A stretch of 64,000 nt of DNA. It comes from Achatina immaculata (lineage: Eukaryota; Mollusca; Gastropoda; Stylommatophora; Achatinidae). The notes under the pieces are model-generated. The model worked only from the letters and a program-made list of their open reading frames with translations. It was not told the origin of the DNA and did no database searches. The position numbers and the translations under genes were made by a program. The stretch is taken from positions 34,003,096 through 34,067,095 of the forward strand of contig CM019697.1 of assembly GCA_009760885.1 (NCBI GenBank), read 5' to 3'. This document shows positions 1 to 10,169 of this stretch, one piece after another; position 1 is the first letter of the stretch; every line of letters starts with the position of its first letter.

Positions 1-220
1 ATAAGTGTATAATGACAAACATCAAGACACTCATCATGAACACACACAATAACAAATAACGGTTCAGACCACATTACAGAAATAAGGACCATAGAATAAA
101 TATAACATAGAAACCAATGGCATGGCAATGCATCACTGAACCATTCAATGCAAGTCAGTAAATCCTAACTCATATCAACCTTGGTTGCCATAAGAAATTT
201 CAGCAATCAGTAAATCAATA
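1..220. repeat. Direct repeat, copy 1 (partner at 1810-2029)
   Basis: This segment is almost identical to 1810-2029 in the same orientation, with only a couple of substitutions seen, at an offset of 1809 bp. The copies diverge where a foldback element is inserted in this copy. The repeat may extend beyond the window start. It lies in the downstream intron of the oxidase-like gene (minus strand). Confidence 0.9.
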
Positions 221-231
221 TAAATTTGTGG

Positions 232-930
232 AACAATTTTTTATAAATAGGAAACTACGAGGTTTTGGTACGGTAAAGTAAGAGAACAAATATTGTAGGA
301 TTAAACCTCGAAAAAATCGTAGACAAAGCACTTTAGTGAGACGTGAGAGAAAGAAAAATCACAAGAGAATTACCTGGGATTCGAACACGGACTCCGGTAG
401 GACGAGCAGCCGTCTAGCCACGAGAGAACAGCTTACTATCGACTTAGCCAACTAGCACCCCAAAAAAGGTGTTTTGTTGACAAAGTCTTTAGTAACCGCT
501 CAGCAAACATAAGGGATCGTGACACCCGGAAAGAAACGAGGTCGTGACACACAGAAATTCCGTAGCTTAGATTCATTCTCTCTAGCAGGTACCAACTAGA
601 CAAACATACACACGGTCTCCTGCCATGTCTGGTGCAAACTTGGACAACAATAACAAACGAACGAATACTTATTACATGAAGTTAGAGATCTCTCATGTCT
701 GCTGAGCAGTTACTAAAGACTATGTCAACAAAACATCTTTTTTGGGGTGCTAGTTGGCTAAGTCGATAGTAAGCTGTTCTCTCGTGGCTAGACGGCTGCT
801 CGTCCTACCGGAGTCCGTGTTCGAATCCCAGGTAATTCTCTTGTGATTTTTCTTTCTCTCACGTCTCACTAAAGTGCTTTGTCTACGATTTTTTCGAGGT
901 TTAATCCTACAATATTTGTTATCTTACTTT
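232..930. mobile_element. Foldback element made of two divergent tRNA-like SINE units
   Basis: The left arm (about 275-510) is the reverse complement of the right arm (about 694-930). The arms are about 236 bp, highly similar, with a spacer of about 183 bp. Each arm carries a tRNA-like promoter: a box A-like TGGCTAAGTCG and a box B GTTCGAATCC (right arm near 755 and 819, mirrored in the left arm). A 15-bp direct repeat flanks the element at 217-231 and 931-945, which looks like a target-site duplication. The two units are head to head, so any pol III transcription would point outward. It is either a SINE pair or a foldback/MITE-type element; the family name is unknown to me. Confidence 0.8.
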
Positions 931-945
931 AATATAAATTTGTGG

Positions 946-1809
946 GGCATGTTTGGAGGAGAGGTGGGCTAGAACACTTCACTGCAACAGGGAACATCAA
1001 AGGTAGAAGAAACACAGGTAGACATAACATTCTGCCCCTTCATCATGCACCTTTCACTCAGTCACAGTCATTCAGCATTTGTTAATGAGCTAGAGAGAGT
1101 GAGAGGGTGCTTTCATGGTCTGGCATCCTAGCACTGGAAATCTTCAGTGACAAGTCTGATGAGATGCATAAGGGATCAAGGGTTATGGAAGGATATGATA
1201 TATTTAGCTGTTGGCTGAGACCTTGAGAGATAATGGTCGTGTAAATACAAAGATAGAAAATTATGGTATCAGATTAATTCTTTTTTTTTTTACATCATTT
1301 GGAAACTCCACAGGAAAAAGTCACATAGGTAGCAAGACATATCAGAATGGGCTGACAAAAAGGCAGTGAAAGCTAATGTAACTGTACTCATACATGTAGC
1401 GGTGCCAGGTTACACCATGGGAAACCGTTACTAACATACAAACGCTAGTACTTTCTTGAACTTTGTCTCTAATAAGAAAAGAGGGTTTTACAAAATCAGA
1501 GCTGCCAAGCCCCAGGCAAAGAATACCGGCTCTCCTGGTTTGCACACCTGTGCAAGACAAAACCAGGTGTACAGTAACCACTAACAGGTAAGAGACTGAG
1601 GGGAGTGTGGTAATTAAGTAATTAAATTCTTCTTATGGTACAAACATACTGAGACCCCCCCCCCCAAACCCTACATTCTGAAGAAAACCTGACCACAACC
1701 ATCCCGGTTCCTGGTCCTTGTTTCGCCAACAGTTCAACTACTTATGCTTCCTCACCAGTCTCATGCCACATACACAACAATTATCTCAATGTGTAAAACA
1801 ACTAATAAA
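946..1809. other. Intronic stretch without a recognised gene
   Basis: It holds a T-run near 1281, a C-run near 1659 and a short exon-like remnant at 1548-1582 (listed separately). I see no convincing exon, RNA gene or transposon otherwise. Confidence 0.5.
1548..1582 (-). pseudogene. Degenerate fragment resembling the end of the oxidase exon at 2434-2594
   Basis: Read on the minus strand, about 30 bases match the end of the 2434-2594 exon, which encodes the G-Y-C-T-P-G-F-V motif around the second iron-sulphur cluster. Roughly 27 of 31 bases agree. The similarity stops on both sides and no proper donor follows. It probably belongs to the same local duplication as the 1-220/1810-2029 repeat and has decayed. 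Chance similarity is unlikely over this length but not excluded. Confidence 0.5.
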
Positions 1810-2029
1810 ATAAGTGTATAATGACAAACATCAAGACACTCATCATGAACACACACAATAACAAATAACGGTTCAGACCACATTACAGAAATAAGGACCA
1901 TAGAATAAATATAACATAGAAAGCAATGGCATGGCAATGCATCACTGAACCATTCAATGCAAGTCAGTAAATCCTAACTCATATCAACCTTGGTTGCCAT
2001 AAGAAATTTCAGCAATCAATAAATCAATA
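1810..2029. repeat. Direct repeat, copy 2 (partner at 1-220)
   Basis: Near-identical partner of the first 220 bases of the window, same orientation. This copy continues into different sequence at about 2030, where copy 1 carries the foldback element. Confidence 0.9.
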
Positions 2030-2087
2030 TATGTATATGCATGCATATATTCATCAAATGAAGCATAATATCAAAAAGAGTGAGGGT

Positions 2088-2255
2088 CCTCGTAACACTT
2101 TCACCATAAACACTAGGTTCCTCGTAACAGCTTCATCATAAACACTAGGTTCCTCGTAACATTTTCATCATAAACACTAGGTTCCTCATAACACTTTCAC
2201 CATAAACACTAGGTTCCTCGTAACAGCTTCATCACAAACACTAGAACATAGCAAG
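2088..2255. repeat. Minisatellite, about 32-bp unit, 5 copies
   Basis: The unit contains CCTCGTAACA followed by a TTCAYCATAAACACTAGGTT-type block and repeats five times with small substitutions. It lies just downstream, in gene orientation, of the oxidase-like exon at 2434-2594. Confidence 0.85.
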
Positions 2256-2433
2256 CTGTCCTTCTTTATAATGAAAAGTTGTTAATAAACATCATATCAA
2301 TCTCAACATTTACATATATATGTGCATGACAACAACATCAAACTCATGGCAAAGAATATGCATAACTGAACCATCGTTCTATTTTCTTACATAAATAAAT
2401 CATACAAAGTATGACAACAGTGTAGCAGCTTAC

Positions 2434-2594
2434 CCATACATAGACATGACAAAACCAGGCGTACAATAACCACACTGTGTAGCGTTATGTCTGGCCACCT
2501 GGGTTTGGATGGGATGATAGCCATCTTTCTGGTTCCCAATGCCCTCTGTGGTGGTGATCTGCCATCCATCCACCAAGTACAGGGGGCACATACA
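2434..2594 (-). CDS. Xanthine dehydrogenase/aldehyde oxidase-like gene, exon with the start of the second [2Fe-2S] domain
   Basis: Molybdo-flavoenzymes of this family oxidise purines or aldehydes; electrons pass through two N-terminal [2Fe-2S] clusters to FAD. The 161-bp exon starts after a clean acceptor (TCTGTTGACAG) and ends at donor GG|GTAAGC. Read in phase 0 it gives 53 codons plus two bases. It begins with a Cys that completes the N-S-C motif of the first cluster (three other ligands are in the exon at 6517-6683). It contains the T-T-E-G-I-G motif and ends with Q-C-G-Y-C-T-P-G, which carries two ligands of the second cluster, followed by F-V-M-S-M-Y. These are family hallmarks. The next exon, with the C-R-C-T-G-Y motif, is expected below position 1. 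Dehydrogenase versus aldehyde oxidase cannot be decided from this part. Confidence 0.92.
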
Positions 2595-2616
2595 CTGTCA
2601 ACAGAAGTGAACTTCA

Positions 2617-4183
2617 TATTTTCTTGATTCTTTAGACCTTAAAACAAACATAAGTTCTCCTTAGTTAATTAATCCACTTTAAAATATTCCGACGTTACAA
2701 CCCCATCTGTATTTTCCCGCCATTGCATGGAAGTATTTTTTTAAAGTGTGACTGAACAAAAGAACAAAACAAAACAAAGTGCGTGATCTCTGTGTCACAA
2801 GAAACGTAGTTGCTCAGATGTTGTCTGGAAACTGCTAAAAAGGAGCAAAACAGTATCACACAAGATTATCATAGAAAATGGATGCTCGTATCGTTTTTCC
2901 TGCTACTGTACACAACGAGGTCCAAATTTTCATTTTACATAGTAGTAAGAATTGCTCTTTTCGTCATCGAAGAAGAGTTCTGAAGCAAGAAGAGGATGTC
3001 AGCTGTCTGTGGAAGTTGTGGAGTGTCGTTTTGCTGAGCTAGTATCCCCACGTTCATCTGCGCAGCTGGTGCTGTTAAAAAGTCCTGCCCATGTTGCATT
3101 AACCACCAGCTGACTCTGTTCATTGGATCCAAATCAAGGACGATGTCGAACATTTGGAAAACAAGTTCAGCTACATGTCATGTCAGCGAGTCAGGAGCAA
3201 AATACGCAGTTTTTTTAGTTTTCGTGAATCAGCCAAAAGACAAGGGGGCGTGATCTTCATAAACTGTTAACTCATTCAGCTCAAACACCAACGAAGTTTG
3301 ATTTACTGCAGCTGTTCACAGTTTGTTTTTTTTTAAATTGTAAAGCAAACTATATTTAACTAGATACTATCAAAATTAAAAACCAAATATTTCCTGTATT
3401 ATATTAACAAATTCATTTAAACTGTGGTTGTGTTCCCGCCGAATTTCTTTTATCTCCTACAAAATATTATTTGGTCATGGCACACTTTGGTTGTATTTAT
3501 TCTGCTGTCACAGCACACTTTGGTTGTCTTTATTCTGTTGTTACAACACACTTTGATTGTCTTTATTCTATTGTCACAACACACTTTGCTTGTCTTTATT
3601 CTGCCGTCACAACACACTTTGATTGTCTTTATTCTATTGTCACAACACACTTTGATTGTCTTTATTCTGTTGTCACAACACACTTTGATGGTCTCTATTC
3701 TGTTGTCACAACACACTTTGATTGTCTTTATTCTATTGTCATAACATACTTTGATTGTCTTTATTCTATTGTCATAACACACTTTGATTGTCTTTATTCT
3801 GTTGTCACAACACACTTTGATTGTCTTTATTCTGCCGTCACAACACACTTTGATTGTCTTTATTCTGCTGTCATAACACACTTTGATTGTCTTTATTCTG
3901 CCGTCACAACACACTTTGATTGTCTTTATTCTGTTGTCATAACACACTTTGATTGTCTTTATTCTATTGTCACAACACACTTTGATTGTCTTTATTCTGC
4001 CGTCACAACACACTTTGATTGTTTTTATTCTGCCGTCACAACACACTTTGATTGTTTTTATTCTGTTGTCATAACACACTTTGATTGTCTTTATTCTGCT
4101 GTCACAACACACTTTGATTGTCTTTATTCTGCCGTCACAACACACTTTGATTGTCTTTATTCTGCCGTCACAACACACTTTGA
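2617..4183. repeat. Tandem duplication unit 1, about 1.56 kb
   Basis: Starting at TTTTCTTGATTCTTTAG this block repeats at 4184 in the same order: unique sequence of about 850 bp and then a 33-bp minisatellite. Unique parts differ by a few percent and small indels, so the duplication is not brand new. The junction between the units falls inside the minisatellite end (CACTTTGA then TTTTCTTG). The minus-strand open frame at 2935-3153 is discussed under rejected items. Confidence 0.9.
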
Positions 4184-4185
4184 TT
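3474..4185. repeat. Minisatellite, 33-bp unit, about 21 copies
   Basis: The unit has the core ACACTTTGATTGTCTTTATT followed by CTGTTGTCACAAC. Because 33 is a multiple of three, frames on both strands stay open (plus H-F-D-C-L-Y-S type, minus R-I-K-T-I-K-V type). These are repeat artefacts, not proteins. Confidence 0.97.
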
Positions 4186-5452
4186 TTCTTGATTCTTTAG
4201 ACCTTAAAACAAACATAAGTTCTCCTTAGTTAATTAATCCACTTTAAATATTCCGACGTTACAACCCCATATGTATTTTCCCGCCATTGCACGGAAGTAT
4301 TTTTTTAAAGTATGACTGAACAAAAGAACGAAACAAAACAAAACAAAGTGCGTGATCTCTGTGTCACAAGAAACATAGTTGCTCAGATGGTGTCTGGAAA
4401 CTGCTAAAAAGGAGCAAAACAGTATCACACAAGATTATCATAGAAAATGGATGCTCGTATCGTTTTTCCTGCTAAAAGAGGTTCAAATTTTCATTTTACA
4501 TAGTAGTAAGAATTGCTCTTTTCGTCATCGAAGAAAAGTTCTGAAGCAAGAAGAGGATGTCAGCTGTCTCTGGAAGTTGTGGAGTGTCGTTTTGCTGAGC
4601 TAGTATCCCCACGTTCATCTGCGCAGCTGGTGCTGATAAAAAGCCCCGCCCATGTTGCATTAACCACCAGCTGACTCTGTTCATTGGATCCAAATTAAGG
4701 ACGATGTCGAACATTTGGAAAACAAGTTCAGCTACATGTCATGTCAGGAGCAAAATACGCAGTTTTTTTAGTTTTCGTGAATCAGCCAAAAGACAAGGGG
4801 GCGTGATCTTCATAAACTGTTAACTCATTCTGCTAAAACACTAATGAGGTTTGATTTACTGCAGCTGTTCACAGTTTGGTTTTTTTTAAATTGTAAAGCA
4901 AACTATATTTAACTAGATACTATCAAAATTAAAAACCAAATATTTCCTGTATTATATTAACAAATTCATTTCAACTGTGGTTGTGTTCCCGCCGAATTTC
5001 TTTTATCTCCTACAAAATATTATTTGGTCATGGCACACTTTGGTTGTATTTATTCTGCTGTCACAGCACACTTTGGTTGTCTTTATTCTGTTGTTACAAC
5101 ACACTTTGATTATCTTTATTCTATTGTCACAACACACTTTGCTTGTCTTTATTCTTTTGTCACAACACACTTTGATTGTCTTTATTCTGCCGTCACAACC
5201 CACTTTGATTGTCTTTATTCTATTGTCACAACACACTTTGATGGTCTCTATTCTGTTGTCACAACACACTTTGATTGTCTTTATTCTGTCGTCACAACAC
5301 ACTTTGATTGTCTTTATTCTGTCGTCACAACACACTTTACTTGTCTTTATTCTATCGTCACAACACGCTTTACTTGTCTTTATTCTATCGTCACAACACG
5401 CTTTACTTGTCTTTATTCTATCGTCACAACATGCTTTACTTGTCTTTATTCC
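4184..5452. repeat. Tandem duplication unit 2
   Basis: Second copy of 2617-4183. It holds the same unique block, about 840 bp, then a shorter 33-bp array (5027-5452). It ends abruptly where SINE-like sequence begins near 5455. Confidence 0.9.
5027..5452. repeat. Minisatellite, 33-bp unit, about 13 copies
   Basis: Same family as 3474-4185. The last four or five units share variants (CTTTACTTG, CTATCGTCAC) not seen in the first array, so the two arrays have been homogenised separately since the duplication. Confidence 0.95.
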
Positions 5453-5574
5453 GGTTGCCGGGGCGTCCAATGCAATCCCTGGAATCTAAACTCAGAATTA
5501 TTACAACCAAAAAAGGTAGGTTTGGAAAGACGTGCAACACTCTAACACAGGCTGGACAAAAATAACAAGACTTT

Positions 5575-5755
5575 TGTTCGAAGGTTCAAAAGTCGGACTC
5601 CGCCTTCGCTGCACTCGGGACAGCCCCATATAATCCCCGCCACATGCCGCAGCATCCACCCAAGAGTTTGTTTGCTGATAGTTCCTGTCAAGTGTTGGCT
5701 GTCTACTACACGTTATCTGCCAAACAGTTCGGGTTTCCTTTCAGCACCTTGAGTA
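5575..5755 (+). mobile_element. SINE-like dispersed repeat, copy 1 (partner at 48595-48770)
   Basis: Two window copies share a box B-like GGTTCAAA start, a CTGCACTCGGGACA-type segment, CCCGCCACATGCCGCAGC, and AAGAGTTTGTTTGCT. The shared order over about 170 bp, with tRNA-like box B at the left end, suggests a tRNA-derived SINE. Box A is not clear and no target duplication was found. Confidence 0.55.
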
Positions 5756-6516
5756 AAATTGTTGTCATAAAATCTTATGGCGAGTACCGACCATCACGTG
5801 TACAGCAGCAGGGAGTATCGGTAAGGGGCGACATAATCGTTCGAATGAATATCCAGCCGGTTATAACCAATAGACGTATGGGGGTCATGACCAAGAAAGA
5901 GCCCCGGCTCCCCCTCCCCCCTTTTAGATTCCCCTTAAAACATCACAAGTTTTAATGGCGGGAAATTCTGCTCTGGTATGAATACTTCTTCGATGGCCGA
6001 ATCACATGCTCTAAGATATAGAGCTTTCTTCCTGTAAGGAGCTGGTTATTTACTCTGTACGTTTCTTAACAGAGTAGCAGAAGCCACCAGCAGACTTTCC
6101 CTGGTGCCTGCTAGGGTACTTTCCCCTAGGGCGTTTGTCCCTGGTTACGTTAGTATAACATCATCTGCTGTACATAAATCAGGTACTTAATTTTATATTT
6201 CTGAAATGGAAAGACATAGCTCGGGGATTCTTAACATGAGGACAACTAGGAGAGACTTGAGGACAACCATGAGAGAAGCTGAGACAACTTTGGAAAGGGG
6301 TCGCGCTACTTCTCCTTACGATTTCTCAAACTGCATTATCCATACTTCTTGTATCGTCCTTTCTTCGGACTAATTTCTTTTGGCATTATAATTTTGGTCG
6401 AGCATGAGAAACCTGAACGCAAATAAACGTTTCGAGTAAGGCTAACAGAAATATAACGTCGAACAATTTATTTTTTAATTAATAAAGTTGCGTATACGCT
6501 TTCCAGCGTTTCTCAC
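5756..6516. other. Intronic stretch, nothing recognised
   Basis: This lies between two oxidase-like exons. A 103-codon plus-strand frame starts at 5644 but overlaps the SINE-like repeat and has no recognisable features. I see no exon signal. Confidence 0.5.
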
Positions 6517-6683
6517 CGAGTTAATGCTCATGGTCTCTATTTTGTCTCCGGCGCATCCATGAGTCACTGTGACAGCGCAGCAACCACAGCCAGCTTCCAT
6601 GCACATGACCTTTGTCCCTTTCAGGCCAGCAACATCCCGGATGTAATCATTCAGGGAGGTCGTGGCCGGGTATTTATCATACA
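6517..6683 (-). CDS. Xanthine dehydrogenase/aldehyde oxidase-like gene, exon with the first [2Fe-2S] cluster motif
   Basis: This 167-bp exon starts after acceptor TTGTTCTTCTTGTCAG and ends at donor TCG|GTGAGA. Two bases complete a Val codon from the 9222-9274 exon, then 55 codons follow and it ends in phase 0, exactly the phase needed by the exon at 2434-2594. The protein shows T-S-L-N-D-Y-I-R-D, then L-K-G-T-K, then C-M-E-A-G-C-G-C-C, the C-x4-C-x2-C ferredoxin-type motif of this family. It ends in M-S-I-N-S; the fourth Cys ligand is the first residue of the next exon. The G-C-G-C-C form rather than G-C-G-A-C is, as far as I recall, common among invertebrate aldehyde-oxidase-like members. 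Confidence 0.92.
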
Positions 6684-7223
6684 CTGACAAGAAGAACAAT
6701 CAAAATCATATCAGAATATACATATCAGAATAATAAATCTTTTAATCAGTAAAATCATGTTACACAGATCTTGCCTGATTATCAAGAGTGCGATTGTTAA
6801 AAATGAAATTTATCGTCGTCTGATGCTACGCGGAAAGACATATGCGATCATACCCTCCAGAGATCATGATCTTTCATGTTTTATGTTTGATCAACCAATA
6901 GTTTTCGTTACTAATCATTATATTCCATCTCAGTTTTCTTTCGTCTTTTTTCCCTGTTTATTTTTTTTCTCTTGTTTCGGTATTTATTTTCAATCCTTTC
7001 CGTTTATTCATGATTTGTTCCTTTAGTTTTCCCGACGTACTTTTTTATCCTTGTATCAAAACACATTTCTTTTGGCTGTATTTTACTGTTTGTTTCTAAC
7101 AAGTTCTGTATAAATAACCATACCGTAATCAGTCGAGAAAATAAACGAGAAATATATTACAATTTAATTACTACTGGTACATTTGTCTTATTTAGTGAGA
7201 CAACATAACATGTAACATAATTT
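6684..7223. other. AT-rich intron sequence
   Basis: T-rich sequence upstream of the mariner element. The open frame at 6757-7026 is hydrophobic and low in complexity and I do not regard it as a gene. Confidence 0.5.
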
Positions 7224-8503
7224 GGGTGATTGATAAGTTCGAGGCCTAAGGTACAAATACTTGAAACACATAATTGTATTTGGTGCATTTGTGGATCAGG
7301 TTAATGTAAAATTAAACACCAAGTTTCAAGAAATTAACTGCAACTAATTTTTTTTTTTTTTTACGGGCTACTGAAATGTTAAGGGGTGGCAAAAATCGAC
7401 AAAAATGGATAACATTTCTCACCGAGCAATCATTCGCCACCTCTTCATCACTGGCTTATCATCGAAGGAGATCCATGAGGATATGGTGGAGACTCTAGGG
7501 GAGAGTGCCCCTTCTTACAGCACAGTGAAGAAATGGGCAGCTCAGTTCAAACATGGAAGGGAGAGTCTGGAAGATGATCCCCATCCAGGAAGATCAAGAA
7601 CGGTAACCACCGATGAAACCACAGGCAGAACCCATGACATGATAATGGAGGATCAAAGCGGTACTTTGCTACTGAGTTGTGCATTTCCCAGAAACGTGTT
7701 CATGCCATTATTCACAATGATCTTCAAATGACAAAGTTCTCTGCTGGATGGGTCCCGAAACTTCTTGGACCTGATCACAAAAGACAGCGTCTCAACATGT
7801 CAAGAGACAATCTTGGCCATTTTTCTGCAGATTGTGAAAAGTTTCTTCAGCAATTTCTGACTATAGATGAGACAGGTTCATTATTTTCAAGCAAAAACCA
7901 AAGAACAGTCAAAGCAGTGGAAACATCGTGGATCCTTACCTCCAACGAAAGCAAGCGTGGTTCTGTCCGTAGGCAAGGTGATGGCTTGGATCTTTTGAGA
8001 TTCAGAAGGCGTGCTATTGTTCGACTATCTTCAAAATGACAGAACGGTCAACAGGGCCTATTACGCTAATCTTGTGAAGCAACTGCCAGTCAAACTGAAG
8101 GAAAAGCGTCGAGGGAAATTGACGAGAGGAGTCATCTTTCATCAAGACAATGCTCCAGTTCACAAGTCGGCGGTGGCAATGGCTACCATTCATGAATGCG
8201 GCTTCCAACTTCGTGAACATCCTTCTTAATCTCCAGATTTGGCCCCTCCTGACTATTACCTGTTTACCAAACTAAAAAAGGAGCTCAGTGGTCGCAAATT
8301 TGCTTCAGATGATGACATCATTCATGCTGTAGACCACTTTCTACTGGCACATGATGCTGACTTTTACAAAGAAGGGATTAGTATGCTCCAGGATCACTGG
8401 ACTAAGTGCATAAACTTGCAAGAGGACTATGTTGAGAAATAACCCAAAAAAGTTGTCCACAAATAATCCGTTGTACTTTAGGCCGAGAACTTATCAATCA
8501 CCC
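7224..8503 (+). mobile_element. mariner-family DNA transposon, complete ends, inactive
   Basis: Terminal inverted repeats of about 31 bp are seen at 7224-7254 and 8473-8503 (GGGTGATTGATAAGTT at the outer edge, with a few mismatches inside). The length of 1280 bp is typical for mariner. It encloses a broken transposase gene in the same orientation. It sits in the intron between the oxidase-like exons at 6517-6683 and 9222-9274. The outermost bases and TA duplications are eroded, so the insertion is not recent. Confidence 0.92.
7405..8442 (+). pseudogene. mariner transposase pseudogene
   Basis: The N-terminus shows the mariner helix-turn-helix region, with Y-S-T-V-K-K-W and the G-R-S linker typical of the family. 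Later come F-L-T-I-D-E-T (first catalytic Asp near 7866), H-Q-D-N-A-P-V-H (second Asp near 8148) and S-P-D-L-A-P-P-D-Y (third Asp near 8235), the D,D34D pattern. The reading frame changes near 7690-7730 and again near 8000-8020, with a very degenerate stretch 7870-8010. A stop codon TAA lies at 8227-8229, just before the third motif. The C-terminus D-Y-V-E-K is intact. It cannot make an active enzyme. Confidence 0.93.
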
Positions 8504-8571
8504 GTCGTAATTAATAATTAATACCCAAAATGACTTATCACGTTCTTTAAAACTCTGTTCACAGTATCACG

Positions 8572-8830
8572 GGTACCTAAAATGGTGTAGTGGTTAGAGC
8601 AATAAATTGTCACAGCGAGGCAGGTGATTCAAATCCGACGGGGGCGTCACGATAACACGACTGTTGCAAATGGGTGGCCTGCTGGCTCGGGAGCTGGGGA
8701 TGGGAAGACGGCCAGATGTGATGCTGATCACACCAACCTGTCATGTGTCGAAGTGTCAAGTAAAATATGGGCACTAACATCATATGGCCAAGTGCCTCTT
8801 TGGCATAATAGGGCTCCATTTCTTTTCAAG
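8572..8830 (+). mobile_element. tRNA-derived SINE (family S1)
   Basis: Box A-like GTGTAGTGGTTAGAGC is at about 8586 and box B-like GATTCAAATCC at about 8626, giving a tRNA-like head of about 70 bp. The body ends in a segment shared with 50455-50640 (GTCAAGTAAAATATGGGCAC then TAACA and CATAT). The 3' tail is eroded. No clear target duplication was found. Confidence 0.8.
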
Positions 8831-8976
8831 CACAACGCGCTGTAGGCCCACGCTTTGACAATGAAGGGAAATAATCCATCAATTTCCTCATCTACTCTCG
8901 CTCAGTCGCGTAATTTAGACTACAGTTTAATGCAAGTCTGGTGGGGAAGGGGGGAGCCTGTGTACCCTTGATGCCT

Positions 8977-9118
8977 GGGATGTAGAAGAGACCCGCAGGC
9001 TCTGTTTATCCCGGATGTAGAAGGGACCCGTAGGCTCTGTTTATCCCGGATGTAGAAGGGACCCGTAGGCTCCGTTTATCCCGGATGTAGAAGGGACCCG
9101 TAGGCTCTCTTTATCCCC
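8977..9118. repeat. Minisatellite, 35-bp unit, 4 copies
   Basis: The unit GGATGTAGAAGGGACCCGTA then GGCTCTGTTTATCCC repeats four times with few changes. It lies about 100 bp from the oxidase-like exon at 9222-9274. Confidence 0.9.
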
Positions 9119-9221
9119 TCTTTTCTATATATAGATGTTAGTTCTTATTCTTACCTGGAGCCATTTATCGGTTAGTTTGTTCTTGCACTTAGCTACACTC
9201 CAGGTTTCAACAAACACTTAC

Positions 9222-9274
9222 CGACATGTTTTTCTCCGTTGATGTGAAACTGGATGAGAAAGTCGTCCTCTGGC
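9222..9274 (-). CDS. Xanthine dehydrogenase/aldehyde oxidase-like gene, 53-bp exon at the start of the ferredoxin fold
   Basis: This very short exon starts after acceptor CCTCTCTGTTATCAG and ends at donor GTCG|GTAAGT. In the frame set by the next exon it reads P-E-D-D-F-L-I-Q-F-H-I-N-G-E-K-H-V, and the last base joins the exon at 6517-6683 to give a second Val. An F-x-I/V-N-G-x-x beta strand at this distance before the L-K-G-T-K motif is what family members show. The first base is the third position of a codon, so an upstream exon with the start Met must exist. I could not find it above 9274; it may be short or lie beyond the LINE insertion. Confidence 0.8.
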
Positions 9275-9407
9275 CTGATAACAGAGAGGTTTGATGAGAT
9301 AAGTTTAGGAGATGTAACAAAATATCAAGCGAAAGTTGTGAACAAATGAAGAACAACAAAGCCAAAAGAAGAGAGCACCTGTAAGGTGTTTCGCATCAAA
9401 TAAGTAA

Positions 9408-9812
9408 TATCTAGAATTAGGAAAGTTTTATGTGAGGATATCTAGAATTAGGAAAGTTTTATGTGAGGATATCTAGAATTAGGAAAGTGTTATGTGAGGA
9501 TATCTAGAATTAGGAAAGTTTTATGTGAGGATATCTAGAATTTAGAAAGTTTTATGTGATGATATCTAGAATTAGGAAAGCTTTATGTGAAGATATCTAG
9601 AATTAGGAAAGCTTTATGTGAAGATATCTAGAATTAGGAAAGCTTTATGCGAGGATATTTAGAATTAGGAAAGTGTTATGTGAGGATATCTAGAATTTAG
9701 AAAGTTTTATGTGATGATATCTAGAATTAGGAAAGTTTTATGTGAGGATATTTAGAATTAGGAAAGCTTTATGCGAGGATATCTAGAATTAAGAAAGCTT
9801 TAGGTGTGGATT
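9408..9812. repeat. Minisatellite, 31-bp unit, about 13 copies
   Basis: The unit is ATCTAGAATTAGGAAAGTTT then TATGTGAGGAT, with a small set of variants (GCTTTATG, TTAGAAAG, ATTTAG) that recur in blocks, a sign of multi-unit duplication. Located in the oxidase-like gene, upstream of the 9222-9274 exon. Confidence 0.95.
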
Positions 9813-10169
9813 TTTTTTCTTTTCAGAGATATGTTTCTGTTGAACAGTTCACATCTGAGTATTTGTTGAGCAAATCCCGTTTTTTATATACAACAAAAGG
9901 GGCGAAACAACCGAATGCTAAATATCATCTTTTAACTACTTATTTCTGGGTTCCCCGTGTTGGAGAAGACAGAGACCTTTATCTTTGCTTCTATTTTCTT
10001 TCTTCTCTTCGTTGACACCAAAGACATTGAGTTTTTTTTTTCAAATTTCTCATAACCTTTTGTAATAGGACCTTTTATATTATGCTGTTTGGGTGCTTCG
10101 TTTCTGTTTATTTTATTATTATTATTATTATTCAGCGTGTTGCAGAAATAAACATTTCTTAAATTTGAT

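Noticed and set aside
2935..4714. Paired 72-codon minus-strand frames at 2935-3153 and 4496-4714 that look like a conserved small gene
   Set aside because: The two copies differ at six bases and all six change the amino acid. That is no sign of protein constraint. They are open by chance inside a tandem duplication, and no known motif is present.
3450..5470. CRISPR-like arrays (regular repeats with variable parts)
   Set aside because: Units are contiguous minisatellites without unique spacers, in a eukaryotic genome with introns. The same applies to all other arrays in the window.
3424..5565. Long open frames in both strands of the 33-bp arrays
   Set aside because: A repeat unit divisible by three without stops keeps frames open. 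Composition is purely repetitive.
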